Shown here in pieces: positions 25,735 through 34,992 of a stretch of 64,000 bases of DNA. This DNA comes from JALCOL01 sp022649665. GTDB taxonomy: Bacteria; Bacillota; Bacilli; Lactobacillales; Enterococcaceae. Within the stretch, counting starts at the first letter, position 1. Each line of letters opens with the position of its first letter. The position numbers and the translations under genes are program-made. The stretch lies in NCBI GenBank assembly GCA_030372335.1, contig JAUDCW010000013.1. One strand, written 5' to 3'. A model generated the notes under the pieces. The model was given only the letters and a program-made list of their open reading frames with translations, made no database searches and had not been told where the DNA came from.

Positions 25735-27027
25735 CTACAGGTTTTCCCAAACATTTTCCAACACATTGGTTTGCGTCCGATCAGGACCCACTGAAAATGT
25801 CGATAATTCCACACCGACTAGTTCTGTCACACGCTTGATGTAGTTTTGTGCATTTTCGGGAAGTTCAGCCAGTGTTTTGCACTGGGTAATGTCTTCAGTC
25901 CAACCTGGAAGCTCTTCATAAATCGGTTTGCAGCGTTTCAACTGATTCAGGTTGGCTGGGTAATAATCGATCCGCTGACCATCCAGATCATACGCGACAC
26001 AGATCTTAAGGGTCTCAAGGCCTGTTAAAACATCCACACAGTTCAGCGAAAGATTCGTCAGTCCTGAAACCCGACGCGAATGACGCATTACGACAGAGTC
26101 AAACCAGCCGACACGGCGCGGACGACCCGTCGTTGTACCATATTCATGACCGACTTCGCGAATCTGATTGCCGGTTTCATCAAAAAGTTCTGTTGGGAAA
26201 GGACCGTCGCCGACTCTTGAAGTGTATGCTTTGCAGACGCCGACAACTTTGTTGATTTTTGTTGGCCCCATGCCAGTGCCGGTCGTTACGCCGCCAGCGA
26301 TCGGATTGGAGGAAGTAACGAAAGGATACGTACCGTGATCGATATCGAGCATGACCCCTTGTGCTCCTTCGAAAAGAACCTTTTTACCCTCGTCAACTGC
26401 ATCGTTTAAGATCACTGAAGTATCAGTAACATTGTCTTTCACTTGCTGACCGTAAGCATAATACTCTTCAAAAATATCATCAAAATGAAGCGGTGCATGA
26501 TCATAGATCTTTTCGAACAGCTTGTTCTTTTCATCCAAATTTGTTTTCAATTTTTCCGCAAAAACGTCTTTGTCGAGCAGATCAGCCATCCGGATCCCGA
26601 CGCGCGCCACTTTATCCATATAAGCGGGTCCGATTCCCTTGATCGTCGTTCCGATCTTTTGCGCTCCTTTTGCCTCTTCCTGCAATTGATCGAGCAAGAT
26701 ATGATATGGCAGAATCACATGGGCACGGTCGGAGATCCGCAAATTGTCGGTCACGATCTGATGATCATGCAGATAGCGCAATTCGGTGATCAAGGCTTTC
26801 GGGTTCACAACAACGCCGTTGCCGATCACACTGATTTTTTCTTTGTAAAAAATGCCGGAAGGGATCAAATGCAGCTTGTAAGTCACACCGCCGAATTGGA
26901 TCGTATGGCCAGCATTGTCGCCGCCTTGATAGCGCGCGATAACTTGCGCTTGTTCACTCAGAAAATCCGTAATTTTTCCTTTTCCTTCGTCGCCCCATTG
27001 GGTTCCAACCACTACTACTGATGACAA
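25735..27027 (-). CDS. purA: Adenylosuccinate synthetase
   Basis: The 430-residue enzyme joins IMP and aspartate with GTP, the first committed step to AMP. The N-terminal P-loop GTQWGDEGKGKITDF, GDNAGHTIQF, TTGRPRRVGWFD and the C-terminal SVGPDRTQT are all present. The TTG at 27027 is preferred: GAGGTGGAG precedes it, and the resulting 430 aa with SSVVVVGTQWGDEG at the start fits enterococcal PurA. A GTG three codons earlier overlaps that ribosome site. It lies downstream of dnaB with its own promoter. Confidence 0.95.
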   Translation of the reverse strand: MSSVVVVGTQWGDEGKGKITDFLSEQAQVIARYQGGDNAGHTIQFGGVTYKLHLIPSGIFYKEKISVIGNGVVVNPKALITELRYLHDHQIVTDNLRISDRAHVILPYHILLDQLQEEAKGAQKIGTTIKGIGPAYMDKVARVGIRMADLLDKDVFAEKLKTNLDEKNKLFEKIYDHAPLHFDDIFEEYYAYGQQVKDNVTDTSVILNDAVDEGKKVLFEGAQGVMLDIDHGTYPFVTSSNPIAGGVTTGTGMGPTKINKVVGVCKAYTSRVGDGPFPTELFDETGNQIREVGHEYGTTTGRPRRVGWFDSVVMRHSRRVSGLTNLSLNCVDVLTGLETLKICVAYDLDGQRIDYYPANLNQLKRCKPIYEELPGWTEDITQCKTLAELPENAQNYIKRVTELVGVELSTFSVGPDRTQTNVLENVWENL

Positions 27028-27063
27028 TCGCTCCACCTCATTTATATTATTACATTCGTGTCG

Positions 27064-27092
27064 ATTGTATCAATAATTCGCCTATGTTTCAA
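27064..27092 (-). promoter_or_regulatory. Predicted purA promoter
   Basis: On the minus strand TTGAAA (27087-27092) and TACAAT (27064-27069) are separated by 17 bp, 37 bases before the start codon. No convincing paired PurR box was found. Confidence 0.6.
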
Positions 27093-27186
27093 TGAATATC
27101 GAATAACGGGCGATTTTTTTATCAAAACAACCGCAAATCACGAACATTTATTGCATAAATCTATTTATAGAGAAAAATAATTCGCT

Positions 27187-28557
27187 TTAGCTGCCGAAAT
27201 CATCGCGATTGGAAATCGATGCAAATTTATTATATTCCTTGATGAACAAGAGATTGACGGTTCCGCGCGCACCAGAACGGTTTTTTTCGATGATGACTTC
27301 GACCACATTATCAACGGCATCTTCTGCCGCTTCCTCATCTCCTTCTTCGCGATCATAGTAATCTTCGCGATACAAAAAGGCAACGATGTCCGCATCTTGC
27401 TCGATCGATCCCGACTCGCGGATATCGCTCAATACGGGACGTTTATCCTGCCGCTGCTCAACGCCGCGGGAAAGCTGCGAAAGAGCGATCACCGGGACCT
27501 TCAGCTCCTTGGCGATTTTTTTGAGCTGCCGGGAGATCTCAGAAACTTCTTGTTGACGATTTTCACGGCCGGATCCTTCGATCAACTGCAGATAATCGAT
27601 CACGATCAAACCAAGATTTTTCTTTTCTTGCGCTAATTTGCGGGATTTGGCCCGAATCTCAGCAATCTTGATCCCTGGCGTATCATCGATATAAATACTG
27701 GCACGTGACAGACTGCCCATCGCGATGATCAAGTTTTGCCATTCTTCTTCTGACAATTGGCCAGTCCGCAAATGATTTGCTTCGATCGAACCTTCTGCAC
27801 AAAGCATCCGGTTGACGAGCGACTCTGCCCCCATTTCCAAACTGAAGATCGCGACCGTCTTGTCGGTTTTGGTGCCGACGTTTTGAGCGATATTAAGTGC
27901 AAAGGCGGTCTTGCCGACTGCCGGGCGGGCCGCTAGGATCACGAGTTCTTCCGGCTGAAGACCAGTCGTCAACTTGTCAAGCGCTGGATACCCCGTAGCG
28001 AGACCCGTGATCTCTTCATTGTTTTGCGACAGCATATCGATATTAGCCAAGGCCGCCGTCAAGACATCGCTGATCGGCAGAAAACCGGAATGGTTTCGTT
28101 TCTCCGAGACTTGCATGATCTTTTGTTCTGCTTGGTCCAAAATATCTTCAATATCGCTCGTTTCTTCATACGCATTCGTCACAATGTCAGTCGCTGTTTG
28201 GATCAGATTGCGTAAAAGCGCTTTTTGCGCGACGATCTCAGCGTAATGCATGACATTGGCTGCGGTCGGAACGGTCAGCGCCAACTCAGAAAGATACGTT
28301 GGTCCCCCGGCATCTTCCAGCAGATTCTCACGGGTCAGCTGTTCTTTGACGGTCACGACATCGATCACTTCATTGCGATTGACCAGCTCATTCATCACGC
28401 GGAAAATGATTCGATGCTTATTCAAATAAAAATCATCTGGACCAATATATTCTAACGTCTCGATCAAACGATCGCTGTCTAAAAATATTGAGCCTAAAAC
28501 CGCCTGCTCCGCTTCGATATTTTGCGGGGGCACGCGGTCAATGACGCCGCTTGGCAT
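27187..28557 (-). CDS. dnaB: Replicative DNA helicase DnaB
   Basis: The 456-residue hexameric helicase has an N-terminal DnaG-interaction domain beginning PPQNIEAEQAVLGS. The RecA-like motor has Walker A ARPAVGKTA near residue 210, Walker B LIVIDYLQL and the LSQLSRGVEQR loop. The enzyme (named DnaC in B. subtilis) unwinds DNA at the fork. It is located after rplI as in other enterococci. GAAAGGAAG precedes the ATG. The 130-bp gap from rplI holds copy B of an intergenic repeat and a GC-rich hairpin. Confidence 0.95.
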   Translation of the reverse strand: MPSGVIDRVPPQNIEAEQAVLGSIFLDSDRLIETLEYIGPDDFYLNKHRIIFRVMNELVNRNEVIDVVTVKEQLTRENLLEDAGGPTYLSELALTVPTAANVMHYAEIVAQKALLRNLIQTATDIVTNAYEETSDIEDILDQAEQKIMQVSEKRNHSGFLPISDVLTAALANIDMLSQNNEEITGLATGYPALDKLTTGLQPEELVILAARPAVGKTAFALNIAQNVGTKTDKTVAIFSLEMGAESLVNRMLCAEGSIEANHLRTGQLSEEEWQNLIIAMGSLSRASIYIDDTPGIKIAEIRAKSRKLAQEKKNLGLIVIDYLQLIEGSGRENRQQEVSEISRQLKKIAKELKVPVIALSQLSRGVEQRQDKRPVLSDIRESGSIEQDADIVAFLYREDYYDREEGDEEAAEDAVDNVVEVIIEKNRSGARGTVNLLFIKEYNKFASISNRDDFGS

Positions 28558-28591
28558 ATGCGAACTTCCTTTCTATGAATGCAAAGAGATG

Positions 28592-28635
28592 ATGACAAAA
28601 GTGCTTATTCCGAAGAAGCTGCTTTTGAAACCACC
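28592..28635. repeat. Intergenic repeat element, copy B
   Basis: ATGACAAAAGTGCTTA (28592-28607), then TTCCGAAGAAGCTGC and TTTTGAAACCACC to 28635, match copy A at 9905-9969, without that copy's 24-base insertion. AAAGTGCTT and AAGCTGCTTT can pair into an imperfect hairpin. Confidence 0.55.
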
Positions 28636-28647
28636 TATTCAGATATC

Positions 28648-28678
28648 GGGGCCGTGACAAGACTTATGTCACGGCCCC
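28648..28678. repeat. GC-rich hairpin between rplI and dnaB
   Basis: GGGGCCGTGACA (28648-28659) pairs perfectly with TGTCACGGCCCC (28667-28678) around 7 nt. In the direction of transcription (minus strand) no U-tract follows, so it may be a processing or stabilising hairpin rather than a full terminator. Confidence 0.7.
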
Positions 28679-28689
28679 CGCGGAACAGA

Positions 28690-29142
28690 TTATTCAGAAA
28701 CAACTTGGACCCGCAATTTTGCAGTCACATTGCTGAAAAGTATGACCGGAACGTTGGTGAAGCCCAAACTGCGGATCGGCTGATCCAATGCTAATTTTCG
28801 TTTATCTAACTTGACGCCGTATTGTTTTTCCAAAGCGGTCGCGATCTGTTTAGACGGAATCGAGCCGAACAAACGGCCGTCTTCTCCGGACTTGGCGATG
28901 ATCTTCACGACGGTCCCTTCTTTTTCAAGCATCGTCTTGAGATCTTGCGCTTGGGCAAGCTGTTCAGCTGCTAATTTTTCCTGTGCTTTTTTCTGCGCGT
29001 TCAATTCGCTCAAACTGGCTGTCGTCGCCTCCCGCGCTAACCCGTTTTTCAAGAGAAAGTTGTTCGCGTAGCCGTCCGCAACATTTTTGACGTCGCCTTT
29101 TTTTCCTTTTCCTTTGACATCTGTTAAAAAGATTACTTTCAC
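28690..29142 (-). CDS. rplI: 50S ribosomal protein L9
   Basis: The 150-residue L9 begins MKVIFLTDVKGKGKKGDVKNVADGYANNFLL, the rRNA-binding N-domain; a long helix and C-domain follow. The GTG at 29142 is chosen because it gives the family N-terminus and length, with GAGGAG 8 bases upstream. A GTG three codons earlier lies within the ribosome site. The gdpP stop codon overlaps the same ribosome-site region, so rplI is translationally close-coupled to gdpP. Confidence 0.95.
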   Translation of the reverse strand: MKVIFLTDVKGKGKKGDVKNVADGYANNFLLKNGLAREATTASLSELNAQKKAQEKLAAEQLAQAQDLKTMLEKEGTVVKIIAKSGEDGRLFGSIPSKQIATALEKQYGVKLDKRKLALDQPIRSLGFTNVPVILFSNVTAKLRVQVVSE

Positions 29143-29147
29143 AGTGC

Positions 29148-31109
29148 TCACTCCTCTATATAAATTTCATCCATTTTTTCTTTGATGATTTTCAGCAGGC
29201 GTGCTTTGACTTCGCCGACTGTCGTATCGCTTAATTGTACCGCGGCATTGGTGAAGTGTCCACCGCCTCCCATCGCCTCCATAATGAGCTGGACGTTGAT
29301 CTTGCCTTTGCTGCGGGCACTGATCCCGATCTGCCCATTATCGCGCTTAGTGATGACGAAACTGGCATTGATCCCCTGCATACTCAAAAGCGTATCAGCC
29401 GCTTTTGCGGTGATCAAGGAACCATAGTCGCGATCATCTTCACCGGTCGCAACTAAAATATCTTCAGTGATGAATTCAACGCGGCTCGTCAAATGAGTCA
29501 TCGATAGATAACTGCTCAAATCACTGCTCAACAGCTCATTAACGAGCGAAGTTTCCGCACCGTAAAGACGCAAATGACGGGCTGCTTCAAAAGTACGCGA
29601 AGTCGTCCGAATTTTGAAGCTCTTCGTGTCAACGACGATCCCGGAGTACAAGAGCGTCGCTTCCAATTTGCTCAGACGATTTTTCCGGCTGCTCTTGTAT
29701 TCGATCAGCTCCGTCACCAGCTCGCACGTTGACGATGCGCCGGACTCGATGTAGACCAGAAGCGGATCTTTCGGAAACTCCTCGCCGCGGCGATGGTGGT
29801 CGATGATCACGACATTTTTAAAGGCAGCATACAGCTCGGGGGAAATCGACATCGATGGTTTGTGATAGTCGACCATGATCAAAAGACTGCGTTGATCGAG
29901 CTCTTTCAGCGCGTCTTCTGGTGAAATGATCAGATCTTGGAGCTGCGGATTTTTATCGATCTCGATCAAGGCTTTTTGGACATCGCTGATCGACTCTTTG
30001 CGGTTGATCACGACTTTGACATCTTTTTGATAGAAGTGTGCTAAATGCGCGACCCCCACGGCCGAGCCCAGCGCGTCCATATCCGGAAAACGATGACCCA
30101 TCACGAAAACGTTTGATGCGTTCTCGATCAATTCTCCCAGGGCAGTCGCCATGGCGCGCGAACGGACCCGGGTCCGCTTTGCGACCGACGTCGTTTTTCC
30201 GCCGTAATAAACTGGTTTGGCTCCAGGTGTGTCAGCTTTCAAGACGACTTGATCACCGCCGCGCACCAAAGCGATATCCAAATTGGTTTGCGCCAGTTTG
30301 CCGATCTCATCGATATGACCGGATCCATAAGCGATCCCCATGCTGATCGTGATCGGAATGTCCTGATCAGCGGATTCTTTGCGGATGATGTCCAACAGAT
30401 TGAAACGCTTCTCGATCATTTGTTCCAAGTGATCATAGTAGCAAAGGAAGAAATATTTCTCCGCATTCAGTCGTTTGTAAAAGACCGAATATTTTTCCAT
30501 CCAGTCGGAGATCATCGTAGTCAAAAAACTGTTCAAATAAGAAATCTGTTTTTCATCCATTCGACCGGTCGCGTCATCATAATTATCGATCGAAAGCACA
30601 CCCGTCACGACTCGATGGGCTTTTTTCTCTTTTAACAGCTCGACTTCTTTCGTCACATCCGTAAAATAAAACGCCTGATGAACCTCGTCATGTTCGATAT
30701 GGTAGACTTTTTGATCGGTTTCCAGCCAAGCCGGCTGCGACTCGCTGATCGTAAAAAGCTGGTCGAGCGATTCATCTTTGAACGACGGCAGCGCAAGCAA
30801 ACTTTGAAAAGCATAATTATTGTACCACTCGACTTTGCGGTCTGAATTGTAAACGATGATCCCGAGCGGCACATGGTCGATCGCCGTGCCGATCGCAGTC
30901 TGCGCGAGCATCGTTGCCGAGTGGATCCTCTCTTTATTGGATAAAGCGACCCGCTCTTCGACTTGACGGATCACATACAACCAGATCAGCGTAGCTGCCA
31001 AAACCGCACCAGCTAAGATCGCTTTTTGCGGCGCAAAAAAGATGATCAGCAATTGGCAAAAAAGGATCAATGCGGTCAAAAAGAATAGTTTTCGCTTAAC
31101 CTTTTTCAT
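29148..31109 (-). CDS. gdpP: Cyclic-di-AMP phosphodiesterase GdpP
   Basis: The 653-residue membrane enzyme degrades c-di-AMP. Two N-terminal helices (residues ~8-50) are followed by a PAS-like domain (IDHVPLGIIVYNSDRK) and a degenerate GGDEF domain ending near RGGDQVVLK. The DHH/DHHA1 catalytic part has GHRFPDMDALGSA, MVDYHKP and VIIDHHRRGEE, plus GGGGHFTNAA for DHHA1. All catalytic Asp/His residues seem intact. An extended -10 (TGCTAAAAT, TAAAAT box at 31145-31150) lies upstream, after the rpsR terminator. Loss of GdpP is known to raise beta-lactam tolerance in related bacteria. Confidence 0.95.
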   Translation of the reverse strand: MKKVKRKLFFLTALILFCQLLIIFFAPQKAILAGAVLAATLIWLYVIRQVEERVALSNKERIHSATMLAQTAIGTAIDHVPLGIIVYNSDRKVEWYNNYAFQSLLALPSFKDESLDQLFTISESQPAWLETDQKVYHIEHDEVHQAFYFTDVTKEVELLKEKKAHRVVTGVLSIDNYDDATGRMDEKQISYLNSFLTTMISDWMEKYSVFYKRLNAEKYFFLCYYDHLEQMIEKRFNLLDIIRKESADQDIPITISMGIAYGSGHIDEIGKLAQTNLDIALVRGGDQVVLKADTPGAKPVYYGGKTTSVAKRTRVRSRAMATALGELIENASNVFVMGHRFPDMDALGSAVGVAHLAHFYQKDVKVVINRKESISDVQKALIEIDKNPQLQDLIISPEDALKELDQRSLLIMVDYHKPSMSISPELYAAFKNVVIIDHHRRGEEFPKDPLLVYIESGASSTCELVTELIEYKSSRKNRLSKLEATLLYSGIVVDTKSFKIRTTSRTFEAARHLRLYGAETSLVNELLSSDLSSYLSMTHLTSRVEFITEDILVATGEDDRDYGSLITAKAADTLLSMQGINASFVITKRDNGQIGISARSKGKINVQLIMEAMGGGGHFTNAAVQLSDTTVGEVKARLLKIIKEKMDEIYIEE

Positions 31110-31201
31110 ATGTATAATCTCCTTTTTCTCCCCTTGGATATCTTATTTTAGCACATTCCGCCAGCGGCGTGCCATCCTTCGAAATCTTCCGCAGCAGAAA
31201 A

Positions 31202-31241
31202 ATAGCCGAAGATTTTCGAATGTACGAAAATCCTCGGCTAT
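31202..31241 (-). terminator. Terminator of the rpsF-ssb-rpsR operon
   Basis: On the minus strand, ATAGCCGA and GATTTTCG arms pair across a 6-nt loop with one mismatch, followed by TTTTTC, seven bases after the rpsR stop. Confidence 0.85.
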
Positions 31242-31247
31242 CATCTA

Positions 31248-31484
31248 TTAGTCTTCGACAACAAATGGCAAAAGACCCATGATGCGCGCGCGTTTGACCG
31301 CGATCGTCAATTTGCGTTGGTTTTTTGCGCTTGTTCCAGTTACACGACGAGGCAAAATTTTGCCGCGTTCAGAAATGAAACGTTTCAACAAATCGGTATC
31401 TTTATAATCGATATATTCGATATGGTTTGCAGCGATAAAATCGACTTTGCGACGTTTACGGCCGCCTCTTCTTTGTTGAGCCAT
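31248..31484 (-). CDS. rpsR: 30S ribosomal protein S18
   Basis: The 78-residue protein has a basic N-terminus (MAQQRRGGRKRRKVDF) and the S18 core YKDTDLLKRFISERGKILPRR. It is last in the rpsF-ssb-rpsR operon. S18 binds S6 in the 30S platform. Confidence 0.96.
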   Translation of the reverse strand: MAQQRRGGRKRRKVDFIAANHIEYIDYKDTDLLKRFISERGKILPRRVTGTSAKNQRKLTIAVKRARIMGLLPFVVED

Positions 31485-31527
31485 GTTTTTTTGTTCCTCC
31501 TTGCTTCTCGAAATTCAATTCGAATCA

Positions 31528-32016
31528 TTAGAATGGCAAATCGTCATCCGAAATGTCGATCGTAGAGTTGTCTCCGCCAAACGGATCCTTCTCCCGAGAG
31601 AAATCCGGCGTATCCTTTTTGCTTGAAGATTGCGGGAATGAAGAATTCTGTTTATTGAAGCTGCCGCCTTCAGTCTGCTGTCTCTTTTCGCTTGCTGCTT
31701 TGGATTCGAGCATTTGAAAATTATCGGCAACGACTTCTGTGACATAGACCCTTTGACCTTGCTGGTTTTCGTAATTACGTGTTTGGATGCGCCCAACCAC
31801 GCCGACAAGCGAGCCTTTACGTGCCATATTGGCCATCGTTTCAGCTTGTTTGCGCCAAATCACGCAATTGATGAAGTCTGCTTCGCGCTGTCCGCTTTGG
31901 TTCGTAAAATTCCGATTGACTGCCAAAGTAAAGCTCGCAACAGCCGTTCCATTCGCGGTATAGCGAAGATCTGGGTCCTTCGTTAAGCGTCCTACTAAAA
32001 CAACATTATTTATCAT
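31528..32016 (-). CDS. ssb: Single-stranded DNA-binding protein
   Basis: The 162-residue protein has an OB-fold from MINNVVLVGRLTKDPDLRY through residue ~105, a Gln/Ser-rich disordered linker and the conserved acidic tip DISDDDLPF that recruits replication and repair partners. Its place between rpsF and rpsR is the universal Firmicute arrangement for the main replicative SSB. Confidence 0.96.
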   Translation of the reverse strand: MINNVVLVGRLTKDPDLRYTANGTAVASFTLAVNRNFTNQSGQREADFINCVIWRKQAETMANMARKGSLVGVVGRIQTRNYENQQGQRVYVTEVVADNFQMLESKAASEKRQQTEGGSFNKQNSSFPQSSSKKDTPDFSREKDPFGGDNSTIDISDDDLPF

Positions 32017-32066
32017 TTCCCGGCATCCCCTTTCACTGATGGCGTTTCTTCAGCAATACCCGTCGC

Positions 32067-32366
32067 TTAGTCATCCAAGCGGATGATCATGTGGCGAATG
32101 ATATCGTCATTGATTTTTGCCAAACGGTCGAATTCATCGATCCCTTTAGCATCAGTCGCAGAAACTTTCACAATGTGGTAGATTCCTTCGCGGAAATCAT
32201 CCATTTCGTAAGCGAAATGACGTTTTCCCCAATCTTTTGATTCGGTAACTTCTGAACCAAGGTTTTTCAAGATTTCGTCAAACCGTTCTACTAATGCAGT
32301 TTTTGCTTCTTCATCAATGTTCGGACGAATGATGTAAGTAATTTCATAATTCGTTGGTTGACCCAT
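32067..32366 (-). CDS. rpsF: 30S ribosomal protein S6
   Basis: The 99-residue S6 has the typical start NYEITYIIRPNIDEEAK and YHIVKVSA near the middle. It is first gene of the rpsF-ssb-rpsR operon, with AGGGAGGTG before the ATG. The leader carries a perfect hairpin (32394-32414) that may be the S6-S18 autoregulatory site known for this operon in other bacteria. Confidence 0.96.
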   Translation of the reverse strand: MGQPTNYEITYIIRPNIDEEAKTALVERFDEILKNLGSEVTESKDWGKRHFAYEMDDFREGIYHIVKVSATDAKGIDEFDRLAKINDDIIRHMIIRLDD

Positions 32367-32393
32367 TGATTTTTCACCTCCCTATGGACTTTG

Positions 32394-32414
32394 GCTCCTG
32401 ATCACGTCAGGAGC
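32394..32414 (-). promoter_or_regulatory. Leader hairpin of rpsF (possible S6-S18 feedback site)
   Basis: GCTCCTGA (32394-32401) and TCAGGAGC (32407-32414) form an 8-bp stem 28 bases upstream of rpsF. A second stem, GAGCA/TGCTC, lies just before it in the message. The diagnostic bulge of the known S6:S18 motif was not confirmed by eye. Confidence 0.4.
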
Positions 32415-32448
32415 AGAGAGAGCAATCTTTGACTGCTCACAATGCTTC

Positions 32449-32477
32449 ATTATAACGAGATCTTCCACTAATTGCAA
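32449..32477 (-). promoter_or_regulatory. Predicted rpsF operon promoter
   Basis: On the minus strand TTGCAA (32472-32477), a 17-bp spacer and a consensus TATAAT (32449-32454) lie about 80 bases before rpsF. No terminator separates gyrA from this point. Confidence 0.75.
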
Positions 32478-32516
32478 CTGTGTTTTTCTGCTTATAACTT
32501 AATTACGCAATCAGTT

Positions 32517-34973
32517 CTATTCTTCAACAGAATCTTCAGCGATTTCTTCGTTTGGATCGACAACTGCCACCGTTGCAACTTTGGCGCCTTCCTCCATCCG
32601 GATCAAACGGACACCGAGGGTCGCACGGCCAGTTTGCGAAACATCTTGAACACTGAAACGAATCAAAACTCCCTTATCAGTGATCAAAAGGATGTCCTCA
32701 TCTCCTTGAACGACCGCCAGACCAGCCAGCGGACCATTTTTTGCGGTGATATTCGCTGTTTTGATCCCTTTGCCGCCGCGCCCTTTGACCGGGTATTCAC
32801 TGGCAGCCGTCCGTTTGCCGTAGCCGTTTTCAGTAATGACCAAAATCTCTTCTTCCGGTTTCAAAATGCCGGCGCCGATCACATAATCAGCCTCGCGCAG
32901 ACGAATCCCGCGGACCCCGCCAGCGGTACGTCCCATGTTGCGGACTGTCTCTTCGTTAAATGTCACAGAGTAGCCGGCATGCGTTCCGATGATGATCTTT
33001 TCATCGCCTTCGGTCAAGAGTACTGTCACCAGTTCATCTTCCGGTTTGAGATTGATCGCGATCAGCCCGTTGCTGCGGATATTTTCAAAGTCTTTCGCGG
33101 AGGTACGTTTGACAGTGCCCAAACGCGTCACAAAGAACAAGTAATGCTCATCACTATGTTCTTTCACACTGACGACTGCTTGGATCCGTTCGTCAGAGTC
33201 GATCCCTAGCAAATTGATGACGGGGATCCCTTTGGCAGTTCGCGAATATTCCGGGATCTCATAGCCTTTCATGCGATAGACTTTCCCGCTGTTCGTAAAG
33301 AAGAGCAGCACGTCATGGGTCGAGCAGGCGATCAAGTCTTTGACATAGTCGTCATTATGGACGCCCATACCTTGGATCCCACGGCCGCCGCGTTTTTGCG
33401 TGCGGAATTCAGTCGATGCCATTCGTTTGATATATCCTTTATTCGTCAAAGTCACGACAACATCTTCTTCTTCGATCAGATCTTCATCCTCGAGACTCAG
33501 TACTTCGCCGATCAAAAGTTCGGTGCGGCGCGCATCGCCGAAGCGTTCGCGGACTTCTGCAAGTTCGGTCTTGATGATCTCTTCGATCCGTTCCGGTTTT
33601 GCTAAAATATCAGTCAGATCAGCGATCAAAACGAGCAGTTCTTGATACTCTTTTTCGATCTTCTCGCGTTCCAAACCGGTCAAACGACGCAGGCGCATAT
33701 CCATGATCGCTTGTGCTTGTTTGTCGGAAAGCGCAAATTGATCGATCAATTTCGTTTTCGCTTCATCATCGTTCACAGCAGCACGGATGATGCGGATGAT
33801 CTCATCGATATGATCGAGTGCGATCCGCAATCCTTCCAAAATATGGGCGCGTGCTTCCGCTTTGCGTTTGTCGAAAGCTGTTCGGCGGCGGATCACATGT
33901 TTTTGGTGTTCGAGGTAATAGCCGAGCATCTCTTTGACGCCTAAAATCTTCGGCACGCCTTGAACGATCGCCAGCATATTAAAGCCGAATGAAGTTTGGA
34001 GGGCGGTCAATTTGTACAAATTATTCAAAATGACTGAAGCACTCATATCGCGGCGGATGTCGATCACGATCCGCATCCCTTCGCGTGATGATTCGTCGCG
34101 CAGATCAGTGATCCCTTCGATACGTTTATCGCGGTGCAGCTCGCTGATGCGTTCGATCAGCTTCGCCTTATTGACCATATAAGGCAATTCAGTGACCAGA
34201 ATGCGCTCTTTGCCGTTTGAAAGTGTCGTAATGTCAACTTTCGCGCGCAAAATGATCGATCCGCGACCGGTTTCATAAGCGTGCCGGATCCCCGATTTTC
34301 CCATCACTAAGCCGCCGGTCGGAAAGTCCGGCCCAGGCATGACTTCCATGATCTCGGCAGTGGATGCTTCCGGGTTTGCCATCAAAAGATCGATCGCATC
34401 GATGACTTCTCCCAAATTGTGCGGCGGGATATTCGTGGCCATGCCGACAGCGATCCCGCTTGCCCCATTGACCAGCAGATTTGGAAAGCGCGCCGGCAAA
34501 ACTTCCGGTTCGCGTTCGCTGCCGTCGTAGTTGTCGATAAAATCAACGGTATCTTTGTTGATGTCTTTCAGCATTTCAAGGGCGATCTTGCTCATTCTCG
34601 CTTCGGTGTAACGCATTGCTGCTGCCCCGTCGCCATCGACCGAGCCGAAGTTTCCGTGTCCATCGACGAGCATATAGCGGTAGCTGAATGGCTGTGCCAT
34701 CCGGACCATCGACTCATAGATCGCCGAATCGCCATGCGGATGATATTTCCCCATGACATCCCCCACGATCCTGGCCGATTTTTTATGCGGCTTGTCCGGC
34801 GTAACGCCTAATTCGCTCATTCCATATAAAATACGGCGGTGGACCGGTTTCAAGCCGTCGCGCACGTCCGGCAGCGCGCGAGAGACGATCACGCTCATCG
34901 CGTAGTCGATGAAAGATTCTTTCATTTCAGACGCTAAATTGACGTCTTGAATATTTTTTTGTTGGTCTTCCAT
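32517..34973 (-). CDS. gyrA: DNA gyrase subunit A
   Basis: The 818-residue protein has the catalytic tyrosine at position 122 (AAAMRYTEARM). The quinolone-resistance-determining region reads HPHGDSAIYE, with Ser83 and Glu87 as in susceptible enterococci. C-terminal beta-pinwheel repeats include the GyrA-box QKRGGRGIQG. With GyrB it introduces negative supercoils. The tail is acidic (EEIAEDSVEE). It follows gyrB by 19 bp in the same operon. Confidence 0.97.
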   Translation of the reverse strand: MEDQQKNIQDVNLASEMKESFIDYAMSVIVSRALPDVRDGLKPVHRRILYGMSELGVTPDKPHKKSARIVGDVMGKYHPHGDSAIYESMVRMAQPFSYRYMLVDGHGNFGSVDGDGAAAMRYTEARMSKIALEMLKDINKDTVDFIDNYDGSEREPEVLPARFPNLLVNGASGIAVGMATNIPPHNLGEVIDAIDLLMANPEASTAEIMEVMPGPDFPTGGLVMGKSGIRHAYETGRGSIILRAKVDITTLSNGKERILVTELPYMVNKAKLIERISELHRDKRIEGITDLRDESSREGMRIVIDIRRDMSASVILNNLYKLTALQTSFGFNMLAIVQGVPKILGVKEMLGYYLEHQKHVIRRRTAFDKRKAEARAHILEGLRIALDHIDEIIRIIRAAVNDDEAKTKLIDQFALSDKQAQAIMDMRLRRLTGLEREKIEKEYQELLVLIADLTDILAKPERIEEIIKTELAEVRERFGDARRTELLIGEVLSLEDEDLIEEEDVVVTLTNKGYIKRMASTEFRTQKRGGRGIQGMGVHNDDYVKDLIACSTHDVLLFFTNSGKVYRMKGYEIPEYSRTAKGIPVINLLGIDSDERIQAVVSVKEHSDEHYLFFVTRLGTVKRTSAKDFENIRSNGLIAINLKPEDELVTVLLTEGDEKIIIGTHAGYSVTFNEETVRNMGRTAGGVRGIRLREADYVIGAGILKPEEEILVITENGYGKRTAASEYPVKGRGGKGIKTANITAKNGPLAGLAVVQGDEDILLITDKGVLIRFSVQDVSQTGRATLGVRLIRMEEGAKVATVAVVDPNEEIAEDSVEE

Positions 34974-34992
34974 TCAAAAATTCCCAGCCTTT

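Noticed and set aside
27100..27186. PurR boxes upstream of purA
   Set aside because: Only one weak CGAAC-containing half-site was seen, without a properly spaced partner.
32472..33209. Open frame of 245 codons on the plus strand opposite gyrA
   Set aside because: Antisense shadow of a highly conserved gene, without start signal or family features.
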